Below, in pieces: positions 7,797-13,711 of a stretch of DNA of 13,711 nt. This DNA is from JBGSLA01 sp965602785 (GTDB taxonomy: Bacteria > Desulfobacterota > Desulfobaccia > Desulfobaccales > 0-14-0-80-60-11). The notes under the pieces were generated by a model. The model had not been told where the DNA came from, searched no databases, and saw nothing but the letters and a program-made list of their open reading frames with translations. The first letter of the stretch is position 1; each line of letters begins with the position of its first letter. Both the position numbers and the translations under genes were made by a program. The stretch spans positions 1 to 13,711 of the forward strand of contig CBFDAH010000067.1 in NCBI GenBank assembly GCA_965602785.1, written 5' to 3'.

Positions 7797-7936
7797 CCGG
7801 CTCACCGCAGGAACGGCGGGGACCCTTCTTTTTAAGCCTCACCTCCTGACCAGTTGCCCAACCTGCCAGGCAGGGGAGTCGGCCCCGCTGTCTTTGGCCA
7901 TTCTTCTTCTCCCTCCAAGGGGTTGGGGGAGGGGGC

Positions 7937-8024
7937 GTGGGGGAGGGGGCAGGGGGCAGTGGCACAGGTGTCCTCACCTGTGGAAACCCCGGGCTTCCAG
8001 CCCGTGGGAACCCCCCTCCCCCAC
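7937..8024. repeat. Hairpin element with 13-bp G/C-rich inverted ends between convergent genes
   Basis: A perfect 13-bp inverted repeat, GTGGGGGAGGGGG (7937-7949) with CCCCCTCCCCCAC (8012-8024), encloses two hairpins: CACAGGTG-TCCT-CACCTGTG (7963-7982) and GGGCT-TCC-AGCCC (7991-8003). Just upstream, from 7919, more G runs give a + strand pattern that could form a G-quadruplex. It ends 6 nt before the glutamine synthetase stop codon, so it could also end transcription from both sides. Confidence 0.7.
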
Positions 8025-8030
8025 AAAACC

Positions 8031-9359
8031 TCACAAAATCGGCAGGTACCGGTCAATTTCGTAGGCGCTCACGTGGATGCGGTAGTTGTCCCACTCGATT
8101 TTCTTATTTTCGATGAACTTGAAGAAGATGTGGTCCCCCAGCGCCTCCCGCACCACCTCGCTCCCCTCCATTTCCTGGATAGCCACAAAGAGGCTTCCCG
8201 GCAGATCACCGATCCCCTGGCGCTGACGCTCCCCCGGGCTCATGTGGTAAATATCCTCCTCCACCGGGTCCGGCAGGGGGTAGTTCGCCTCCGCGCCTTT
8301 GAGCCCCGCAGCCAGCATCACCGCAAAGGCGAGGTAGGGATTGCAGGCCGGGTCGGGGGCCCGGTATTCGATCCGGGTAGCCTCCTCCTTCCCCGGCTTG
8401 TACATGGGCACCCGGATCATGGTGGAGCGGTTGCGCCGGGCCCAGGAGATGTACACCGGCGCCTCGTAGCCCGGCACCAGGCGCTTGTAGGAATTCACCC
8501 ACTGGTTGCACACCGCGGTGATCTCCCGGGCGTGGCGCAGGAGCCCGGCGATGTAGCCTTTGGACAGGGGTGAGAGATGGTAGGGATCGCCGGTGTCGTG
8601 GAAGGCGTTTTTCCCTTCGGTGAACAGGGACTGGTGGGTGTGCATGCCGCTGCCGTTGAGGCCCAGAATCGGCTTGGGCATAAAGGTGGCGTAGACGCCG
8701 TTCAGCCGGGCGATTTCCTTGACCGCCATCTTGTAGGTCATGACCATGTCGGCCATCTTCAGGCCTTCGTCGTAGCGCAGGTCGATTTCGTGCTGGGAAT
8801 GGGCCACTTCGTGGTGGCTGTACTCGATCCGGATACCCATTTGCTCGAGAGCCAGGATGGTATCCCGGCGGTAGGCGTTACCCCGGTCCAGAGGGGTGGT
8901 GTCGAAGTAGCCCCCCCGGTCCAGAATGGTGGGCTCGTTGTTGTTGGCGAAATAAAAATATTCGAGCTCCGGCCCCACGAAAAAAGTGTAACCCTTCTCC
9001 TTGGCCCGGGCCAGGACGCGCTTCAGGACGTAACGGGGATCCCCCTTGTAGGGGGAGCCGTCCGGCTCCAGGATGTCGCAGAACATACGCCCCACGGGCT
9101 TTTCCTGGGGCCGCCAGGGCAGGATTTGAAACGTGGTGGGGTCGGGCCGGGCGATCATATCGCTCTCTTCGATGCGGGCGAACCCCTCAACGGAGGAGCC
9201 GTCAAACCCCATGCCCTCGGTCATGGCCTCCTCCAACTCCGAAGGCCGGATGGAAAAACTCTTCAGCATCCCCAAAACGTCGGTGAACCAGAGCTGAATG
9301 AAGCTGACCTCTCTGTCCTGCACCACCCTGAAAACATCTTCAGAAGTGCGACACACCAT
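8031..9359 (-). CDS. glnA: Glutamine synthetase type I (alpha subtype)
   Basis: This 442-residue cytoplasmic enzyme joins ammonia to glutamate using ATP and forms dodecamers in known homologues. Active-site segments are in order: DGSS (residues 53-56), metal ligands Glu131 and Glu133 in GPELEYFYF, Glu184 and Glu191 in the SHHEVAHSQHE segment, His240 in NGSGMHTH, the flap Glu299 in VPGYEAPVY, RRNRSTMIRVP, and Glu331 in RIEYRAP. The length is near the 444 residues of the Bacillus enzyme and short of the E. coli beta type. Arg62 in EGFARIEESD matches the arginine that mediates glutamine feedback in Bacillus, so control by adenylylation is unlikely; this is inferred from the subtype. AAGGAGG just before the ATG fixes the start. 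No PII or ammonium transporter gene is adjacent. Confidence 0.95.
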   Translation of the reverse strand: MVCRTSEDVFRVVQDREVSFIQLWFTDVLGMLKSFSIRPSELEEAMTEGMGFDGSSVEGFARIEESDMIARPDPTTFQILPWRPQEKPVGRMFCDILEPDGSPYKGDPRYVLKRVLARAKEKGYTFFVGPELEYFYFANNNEPTILDRGGYFDTTPLDRGNAYRRDTILALEQMGIRIEYSHHEVAHSQHEIDLRYDEGLKMADMVMTYKMAVKEIARLNGVYATFMPKPILGLNGSGMHTHQSLFTEGKNAFHDTGDPYHLSPLSKGYIAGLLRHAREITAVCNQWVNSYKRLVPGYEAPVYISWARRNRSTMIRVPMYKPGKEEATRIEYRAPDPACNPYLAFAVMLAAGLKGAEANYPLPDPVEEDIYHMSPGERQRQGIGDLPGSLFVAIQEMEGSEVVREALGDHIFFKFIENKKIEWDNYRIHVSAYEIDRYLPIL

Positions 9360-9459
9360 GGCTCCCTCCTTGCAGTATGGCTGACAGTAATGGTTATTTA
9401 AAGTGAGGGCCGGGGGATTTCAAATCTCCCGCCCTCCCTTCAAGCTCCCCTCCCAACCC

Positions 9460-9732
9460 AGTAGTGTCCGGTAGGATAATTGCTTGATCTAGTGGCTGAG
9501 GGGCGATTCTCTACCAGAACCTCCTAATTTTTAAGGATTTTATTAGAGTGGGCCCTGCCCGCTACCGGTCTCTTGATAACAAATCCCCTTCATGCTGTGA
9601 GGCGATCCTTCGAATAGTGAACAATCTGGTGGCACAGGTTTTCAACCTGTGCTGGCGCAGGCTAAAGCCTGCGGCTACATTTTTACCTCCTGAAGATGGT
9701 CCGATACTGCAAATTCATTACCGGACACTGCT
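9460..9732. mobile_element. Possible non-coding element with 14-bp inverted ends
   Basis: AGTAGTGTCCGGTA (9460-9473) and TACCGGACACTGCT (9719-9732) are inverted repeats matching at 13 of 14 positions. The 10-bp sequence CTCCCAACCC lies directly outside both (9450-9459 and 9734-9743), which could be a target duplication. A second left end with flank, similar to 9429-9487, occurs at 13326-13382; there the flank is partly shared too, so the target-duplication reading is not secure. There is no transposase inside. Confidence 0.5.
9538..9677 (+). repeat. Scaffold repeat R1, copy b
   Basis: It aligns without gaps to 3481-3620 and to 13577-13711. The slots are a GTGGGC/GCCCGC hairpin near 9549-9565, GGCACAGGTT-TTC-AACCTGTGC (9631-9652), and GCAGGCT-AA-AGCCTGC (9657-9672). 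Confidence 0.8.
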
Positions 9733-9770
9733 GCTCCCAACCCCCTTTAAGGCTTTGGGGGAGCGAGTTT

Positions 9771-9855
9771 GAGGGAGGGGGCCAAAGGTTCTCAACCACT
9801 CCCCCTCTCTTGATTCCTCCACCCCGCAGAGGCGCAATGCATGGCGCCCTCAGAG
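9771..9855. repeat. Composite repeat C+A, copy 3
   Basis: GAGGGAGGGGGCC leads into a small hairpin GGTT-CTC-AACC (9787-9797), then CCCCCTCTC, then the 20-mer AGGCGCAATGCATGGCGCCC (9830-9849), in which 8 of 10 positions pair, then TCAGAG. The layout matches 6210-6297. Confidence 0.65.
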
Positions 9856-9956
9856 CTTAATAACCCAAGACCCTACAAGGCCTAAACAGCGGACATCTTA
9901 CCCGCGCCCCAGCCGGGACTGGAAGCACCGCGACCAACCCCTTATGAAGAAGAATT

Positions 9957-9983
9957 GTAGGGGCACGGCTTGCCGTGCCCTAA
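9957..9983. repeat. Type A palindrome, copy 4
   Basis: GTAG is followed by GGGCACGGCTTGCCGTGCCC (9961-9980), with 9 bp paired around TT, and then TAA. The flanks equal those of the copy at 3381, while the inner stem is entirely different. Confidence 0.8.
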
Positions 9984-10063
9984 GGGCGGGGGGCTTGTGG
10001 TACCCCCGGCCTCCCTTCGAGGCATTTAACTTCCCACCCACTGGGCCCAAGCGCCCGCGGCCC

Positions 10064-10999
10064 CTAGCCCCCTCCCTCAATCTTTTCCACCATAGCCTCC
10101 CCCCGCTCATGGAGAAAGCTCAACCAGATGAAATACATGATGAGAAAAATGGCGCACACCGTGGCGGGTATGGCGGTCTCCTTGTCAAACAGGCTCAGGG
10201 CCAAGCCCCCGCCCAGAGCGGCGTTTTTCAGGGTCCCCAGCAAGACCAGGCTGACGATGGTTTCCCGCCTCAACCCCGCCAACCGGCCCACCAGGGTAAT
10301 GCCCCCCCCCAACAGGAACGTGGCGGTGATGGCAATGGCGGCGGGTCCAATCAGCGCCAGGGGGTGGTGTAAAACCAGGCTGCGGTTCAGGCCCACGATG
10401 ATGTAGGTTATCAGGGCAAAAGACCAGTTGGTCAGGGCCCCCTTGAAGGGCTCCAGGCGAGCCGCCAGGCCTGTCCACAGGAGCACCCGGGAGATAATCA
10501 GGGGCAGTGCAATAAGCAACCCCAGGATTTTCAAAATCTTGCCGGGGTGGATAAAGGCCGCGCCCAATAGCCCCGCGGCCATCAGGGGGGTGATGGCCAG
10601 AGCCCCCAGATAGCAGCCGATGGTGCCGAACAGCGCAAACTCCCGATCCCCATGGAGCAGCACCGCAAAGGGCACCACGGCCACCGCCGGCGGCACCGCG
10701 GCCATCAGGACAAACCCGGAGGCAAAGGCCTCCCGGGAGATCAGGAGGGCATTTAGGGAAAGAATCAGCCCGCCGTGCAGCCCGAAGTTCAGGCCCAGCC
10801 CCACCAGGACCGGCAGCACCATATTCCGGGGCGACCGGAACACCTCCCCCGACACTCCCAGGAGCGCCAGGGTCATCACCAGGCCCAGGGCGACAAGCAC
10901 CAGGGGCTCCAGATACGGGGCGGCATGTCCGGCGGCCAGGGCCAGGACAATGGCCAGGATTAAAAGAACATTGCGGTTGCGCCACCACACTGGTTGCAA
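10064..10999 (-). CDS. BASS-fold (bile acid:sodium symporter-like) transporter
   Basis: This is a 311-residue, very hydrophobic protein with about ten membrane segments. The central stretch PPAVAVVP (residues 103-110), then HGDREFALFGT and AITPLM, and the late segment GTLKNAALGGGLALSLF (residues 255-271) followed by ETAIPA, follow the layout of bacterial BASS proteins such as the Neisseria homologue. Two features differ: the Pro-Gly-Gly of the fourth helix is replaced by Pro-Pro-Ala, and Lys258 stands where the Na+-binding Gln of the Glu-x-x-x-Gln-Asn motif is expected, with no Glu four residues before. Substrate and coupling ion are unknown. The start is a TTG, eight codons after an in-frame stop; a GTG three codons further in is an alternative, and no strong ribosome binding site is seen for either. 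Confidence 0.75.
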   Translation of the reverse strand: MQPVWWRNRNVLLILAIVLALAAGHAAPYLEPLVLVALGLVMTLALLGVSGEVFRSPRNMVLPVLVGLGLNFGLHGGLILSLNALLISREAFASGFVLMAAVPPAVAVVPFAVLLHGDREFALFGTIGCYLGALAITPLMAAGLLGAAFIHPGKILKILGLLIALPLIISRVLLWTGLAARLEPFKGALTNWSFALITYIIVGLNRSLVLHHPLALIGPAAIAITATFLLGGGITLVGRLAGLRRETIVSLVLLGTLKNAALGGGLALSLFDKETAIPATVCAIFLIMYFIWLSFLHERGEAMVEKIEGGG

Positions 11000-11034
11000 T
11001 CCCGAAAAAGGTCTGACCTTCTAAAAATGAATTG

Positions 11035-11094
11035 GTGGGGGGAGGACCAGGGTTCCACAGGCTAAAAGCCCGTGCTACAGGCCCCTCCCCCCAC
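11035..11094. repeat. Short hairpin element with 11-bp G/C-rich inverted ends
   Basis: GTGGGGGGAGG (11035-11045) is perfectly complementary to CCTCCCCCCAC (11084-11094). Between them lies GGCT-AAA-AGCC. The plan resembles the larger element at 7937-8024. Confidence 0.65.
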
Positions 11095-11120
11095 ACCCCC
11101 CTCCCAACCTGCCTAGCGCG

Positions 11121-11166
11121 GTAGCACGGGCATCTTGCCCGTGCGCCAGGGCCTCCAGCCCGTGGG
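11121..11166. repeat. Tandem hairpin, type B variant
   Basis: GTA is followed by GCACGGGCA-TCT-TGCCCGTGC (11124-11144), a perfect 9-bp stem, and then by GGGCCTCCAGCCC with CGTGG after it. The second hairpin and its flank resemble 7991-8007. Confidence 0.65.
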
Positions 11167-11248
11167 CACCGCCCTTTCCCAAGGATTTTTTTTGCACCAA
11201 ACCTCATTCTACTGGCAGCCGGGGGCTTACGCCAGGACAATCTTAAGC

Positions 11249-11274
11249 TTGCGGCTTCGAGAAATCCATATTAT
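11249..11274 (+). promoter_or_regulatory. Weak possible promoter for the CLC gene
   Basis: TATTAT at 11269-11274 is a good -10 match (5 of 6). The best -35-like box, TTGCGG at 11249-11254, leaves only 14 nt of spacing, so the call is weak. Confidence 0.25.
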
Positions 11275-11367
11275 TAATGCAGGAAAACTTTCAGGTCGAT
11301 TGTCCCTGGGGTGAAAGGCCTGGGTCAAAAATTCCTGAGAGGTATCCATGCGAGGGAGCATATCCCA

Positions 11368-13155
11368 GTGAAGGAAACCTTGGCGCGGTGGACCAAGGGC
11401 TGGTGGAACTCGGATCTCTATGGCTGGTCGGGGCATTTCCGCTGGCCCCTCCTGAGCATTGCAGTGGGGATCGTCGCGGGTTTCGGGGCCATCCTCTTCG
11501 AAGAGTTATTGCGACAGGCGCTATATCTCTTCCTGCACTTGCCCACCGGATTTATTGAGCCGGAACGGGGAGGGGAAGCCGCCCTGGTATCAGCCATAGC
11601 CGCCCACCGCTCCTGGCTCTTTTTCCTCATCCCGGCCATCGGCGGGTTGATCTCCGGGCTCCTGGTCTTCCTCATTGCCCCGGAAGCGGAGGGCCACGGC
11701 ACCGATGCCATGATCGAGGCCTTCCACCACAAGGGAGGCCTCATCCGCAAGCGGGTGCCCTTCGTCAAAATCGCCGCCTCGGCCATCACCATCGGCAGCG
11801 GCGGCTCCGCCGGCAAGGAAGGGCCCATCGCCCAGATCGGCGCCGGTTTCGGCTCCTTTCTGGCCAGCATTCTTAAACTGAGGCCCCGGGACCGCCGTAT
11901 CCTGGTCCTGGCCGGCGCGGCCGGCGGCATCGGGGCCATCTTCCACGCTCCCCTGGGAGCCGCCCTCTTCGCGCCGGAGGTCTTGTACCGGGATGCCGAG
12001 TTCGAATTTGAAGCCATCCTGCCCTGCATCGTCTCCGCCATCGTAGCCTCTTCCATTTTCGACCAGTTTTTTGGCCGCGCCGCCCTCTTTTTCCCCGGTC
12101 CGGTGAGCTTCGAGCCCAGGGAACTCCTGCCCTACACCCTCTTCGGAGTGGTCTGCGCGGTGGTAGGCTACTTTTACATCAAAGTTTTTTACGGCTCCCG
12201 AGACTACTTTTTCCATCCCCTCAAGATTCCCATCATCTTCAAACCGGCCGTGGGAGGCGCTCTCCTCGGGGTCATCGCCTTTCTCTTTCCCCAAATCATG
12301 GACGGCGGCTACGGCTGGGTCCAGGCGGCTATGGAAGGCAATATATTCTGGGGTACCATGTTGCTCCTGGTCCTCATGAAGATTCTCGCCACCTCCTTCA
12401 CCATCAGCTCCGGGGGGTCCGGAGGTGTCTTCGGTCCTTCGGTGTTCATGGGGGCCATGCTGGGGGGCGCCTTCGGTTTTCTCGGACACCAACTGGCGCC
12501 CACTTGGGTCATAAACCCCAACGCCTTTGTCCTGGTGGGCATCGGGGGGTTCTTCGCCGGGGTGGCCAAAGTCCCCATCTCCTCCATCATCATGGCCTGT
12601 GAGATGTGCGGCAGCTACACCTTGCTGGTCCCCCTCATGGTGGTGTCGGCCACCTCTTTTCTGCTCTTGCGCAATACCAGCCTCTATGAGAAGCAAGCCG
12701 TCAACCGTCTGGCTTCCCCGGCCCACACCCGGGAATTTGCCCGGGGGCTCCTGGATAGGATGCAGGTCCACGAAGCCATGGATGAACGTCCCGTCACCCT
12801 GATCCCCGAGACCATGCCCTTTGACCTCCTGGTCAAGTTGGTGACCGGCTCCCAGGATGCTCATTTCCCCGTCATCAACACCGAAGGGAAGTTGACCGGC
12901 ATCCTGTCCATTAACGATGTGCGGGAATTTATCTTCGAGGAGAGTCTCGCCAAAGTCGTGGTGGCTCGGGACGTGGCCACCCCCAGTGTGGTCAAGGCTT
13001 TCTGGGATGAATCGTTGCAGAGCGCCCTGGAAAAAATGGCCAGAATCAATGTGGATGAATTGCCCGTGGTCAAGGAAGACCAGCCGGATATAATCGTGGC
13101 CATGATTTCCAAACGGGACATCATCAGCCACTACCATGACATGATGTCCGGGTGA
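11368..13155 (+). CDS. CLC chloride channel/transporter with C-terminal CBS pair
   Basis: This 595-residue membrane protein (614 from the GTG at 11311) should move chloride or a related anion. In the 614-residue numbering, the three CLC signature regions are GHGTDAMIEA (from residue 128), GSGGSAGKEGPIAQIG (162-177, with the gating Glu at 170), and GGVFGPSVFMGA (from 371). The pore Tyr is probably in TSLYEKQ. CBS domains lie at about 484-545 and 546-612 and should bind nucleotides and tune activity. The inner proton-glutamate position of the E. coli antiporter aligns with Val224 (APEV), as in channel-type CLCs. I chose the GTG at 11368 because AGGGAG ends 9 nt before it, while the GTG at 11311 has no site. 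It is divergent from the BASS gene. Confidence 0.92.
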   Translation: MKETLARWTKGWWNSDLYGWSGHFRWPLLSIAVGIVAGFGAILFEELLRQALYLFLHLPTGFIEPERGGEAALVSAIAAHRSWLFFLIPAIGGLISGLLVFLIAPEAEGHGTDAMIEAFHHKGGLIRKRVPFVKIAASAITIGSGGSAGKEGPIAQIGAGFGSFLASILKLRPRDRRILVLAGAAGGIGAIFHAPLGAALFAPEVLYRDAEFEFEAILPCIVSAIVASSIFDQFFGRAALFFPGPVSFEPRELLPYTLFGVVCAVVGYFYIKVFYGSRDYFFHPLKIPIIFKPAVGGALLGVIAFLFPQIMDGGYGWVQAAMEGNIFWGTMLLLVLMKILATSFTISSGGSGGVFGPSVFMGAMLGGAFGFLGHQLAPTWVINPNAFVLVGIGGFFAGVAKVPISSIIMACEMCGSYTLLVPLMVVSATSFLLLRNTSLYEKQAVNRLASPAHTREFARGLLDRMQVHEAMDERPVTLIPETMPFDLLVKLVTGSQDAHFPVINTEGKLTGILSINDVREFIFEESLAKVVVARDVATPSVVKAFWDESLQSALEKMARINVDELPVVKEDQPDIIVAMISKRDIISHYHDMMSG

Positions 13156-13261
13156 CCGGCGCCACTAGTCCAAATAATTCATCAGATTTTTTAAATGCTG
13201 TATAACTATATAATTTTTTTTAGTTTTCAGAAATTGCTTTAAAAACAGAATGCGAAATGTT

Positions 13262-13281
13262 GCCGCAGGCTTTAGCCTGCG
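13262..13281 (-). repeat. Lone type B half-hairpin in reverse orientation
   Basis: GCAGGCTTTAGCCTGC (13265-13280) with GCC before it is the reverse complement of the last hairpin slot of the scaffold repeat, including its GGC flank. Confidence 0.7.
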
Positions 13282-13325
13282 TTTAGTGGGTTTTTAGACG
13301 CAAGTGAATTTTCCGGGCTAGAACC

Positions 13326-13382
13326 CGCCCTCCTTTACCTCTCTTCTCAACCCAGTGCTGTCTGGTAGGACAATTGCCTTAG
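13326..13382. repeat. Second copy of the left end of the 9460 element
   Basis: AGTGCTGTCTGGTA (13354-13367) matches AGTAGTGTCCGGTA of 9460-9473 at 11 of 14 positions. The similarity continues on both sides (CCCGCCCTCC upstream, GGACAATTGC against GGATAATTGC downstream). No right end is seen before the window stops. Confidence 0.6.
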
Positions 13383-13420
13383 GTAACAACTAAATCAAGA
13401 TAAGGTACGAACAATACCTC

Positions 13421-13550
13421 GAAGCTAGTGCAAAACCTATTTTTCTGTCATCCTGAACGACGTGAAGGATCTCAAGTAATTAAATTTTCCAGCTAATTCG
13501 CTTCCCTCAGAATGACCTTTTTGGAGAATTGGAAGTTTTGCACTAGCTTC
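13421..13550. mobile_element. 130-bp MITE-like palindromic element
   Basis: The ends are a perfect 16-bp inverted repeat, GAAGCTAGTGCAAAAC (13421-13436) with GTTTTGCACTAGCTTC (13535-13550). Further in, GTCATCCTGAACGACGTGAA (13447-13466) is an imperfect inverted match (15 of 20) to TTCGCTTCCCTCAGAATGAC (13497-13516). It has no coding capacity, and I see no clear target duplication. Confidence 0.75.
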
Positions 13551-13576
13551 TAGCCAGCCCCCACTGCCCAAAAAAA

Positions 13577-13711
13577 TGTAGGGACAGCCGCCCCCGGCTG
13601 TCCAGAGACTTCAGACATCAAACACCCTTCATGGTAAGAAACGTTCCCCAGATTAAGTAAAACCCTGGTGGCACAGGTTTTCAACCTGTGCCGGCGCAGG
13701 CTAAAGCCTGC
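13577..13711 (+). repeat. Scaffold repeat R1, copy c (cut by the window edge)
   Basis: It aligns without gaps to copy b at a constant offset of 4039. Its first slot carries GGACAGCCG-CCCC-CGGCTGTCC (13582-13603), preceded by GTAG, which is a type A-like hairpin. The next slots are GGCACAGGTT-TTC-AACCTGTGCC (13670-13692) and GCAGGCTAAAGCCTGC (13696-13711), which ends exactly at the window end. Confidence 0.8.

Larger units (their letters stand above)
9360..10063. other. 704-bp repeat-rich spacer
   Basis: I see no coding region that I would defend. The spacer holds the upstream region of glutamine synthetase, a 273-bp segment bounded by 14-bp inverted repeats (9460-9732) with scaffold repeat copy b inside it, a type C plus type A composite (9771-9855), and a further type A palindrome (9961-9980). 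The transporter gene ends right after it. Confidence 0.8.
11000..11367. other. 368-bp spacer between divergent transporter genes
   Basis: It holds a G/C-rich inverted-repeat element (11035-11094), a 9-bp hairpin and partner hairpin (11121-11166), and an AT-richer stretch with a possible -10 box. The last 57 nt (11311-11367) would be coding if the CLC gene starts at its upstream GTG. Confidence 0.7.
13156..13711. other. 556-bp 3' spacer: AT-rich patch and nested repeats
   Basis: No gene is seen. It begins with an AT-rich patch (about 13175-13255) unlike the rest of the window. Then come a lone reversed GCAGGCTTTAGCCTGC hairpin (13265-13280), a left element end (13354-13367), the 130-bp palindromic element, and scaffold repeat copy c, which runs to the window edge. 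Confidence 0.75.

Noticed and set aside
8577..9401. Open frame on the + strand opposite glutamine synthetase
   Set aside because: The glutamine synthetase frame has all the catalytic motifs and a strong ribosome binding site; this frame has neither.
9360..9420. Possible sigma-54 promoter upstream of glnA
   Set aside because: I looked for GG and GC at the -24/-12 spacing; the upstream strand reads CAGCCATACTGCA, which does not match the consensus.
11590..13137. Long open frame on the - strand inside the CLC gene
   Set aside because: It is antisense to a complete CLC-CBS protein. The predicted product is rich in Gly, His and Asp without domain signatures, which is typical of a GC-rich shadow frame.
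7182..13155. Carbonic anhydrase, BASS transporter and CLC as an inorganic-carbon uptake cluster
   Set aside because: The genes lie on different strands in separate transcripts with glnA between them, and the BASS protein lacks features that would identify bicarbonate as its substrate.
3574..13711. Recurring GGCACAGG repeats as a CRISPR array
   Set aside because: The copies are kilobases apart, lie in different spacers and have no regular spacer units or cas genes.

Overview
The window is GC-rich chromosomal DNA with housekeeping and respiratory genes on both strands and short overlaps between co-directional genes. A membrane-anchored multiheme cytochrome c with HEAT and TPR repeats, an alpha-type glutamine synthetase, a CLC protein with CBS domains and intergenic spacers full of palindromic repeats suggest an anaerobic Gram-negative bacterium, most likely Desulfobacterota. 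This is an inference from gene content, since there is no rRNA or other taxonomic marker here. I see no phage, plasmid, CRISPR, tRNA or rRNA features.

Layout: (1) 85-3299, + strand: a DUF502 membrane protein overlaps by 4 nt an eight-heme cytochrome with a HEAT/TPR tail. (2) 3300-3824: spacer with repeats. (3) 3825-4205, + strand: a DUF2784 membrane protein, convergent with an MTA/SAH-nucleosidase-like gene (4347-5129, - strand). (4) 5303-6179, + strand: a small membrane protein with an acidic tail overlaps a class I SAM methyltransferase by 32 nt. (5) 6561-7796, + strand: a two-CBS-domain protein, then a beta-carbonic anhydrase, which converges on glutamine synthetase (8031-9359, - strand) across a G-rich hairpin element. 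(6) 9360-10063: a 704-bp spacer packed with repeats. (7) 10064-10999, - strand: a BASS-fold transporter, divergent from a CLC-CBS chloride channel/transporter (11368-13155, + strand). (8) 13156-13711: spacer with an AT-rich patch, a 130-bp MITE-like palindrome and the start of another repeat copy.

The genes do not form one pathway. Two pairs look translationally coupled (DUF502 with cytochrome; small membrane protein with methyltransferase). Carbonic anhydrase, the BASS transporter and the CLC protein all handle small anions or inorganic carbon, but nothing shows that they work together.

The least expected content is between the genes. All six spacers longer than 200 bp carry members of what looks like a related set of hairpin repeats, and no gene here does. 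Three copies of a roughly 135-bp scaffold align without gaps and carry different stem sequences in the same hairpin slot. Five palindromic 20- to 22-mers share flanks but have different, internally complementary arms. Two G-rich inverted-repeat elements enclose further hairpins. This pattern of changed sequence with kept pairing is the best candidate for something under-described in this window.
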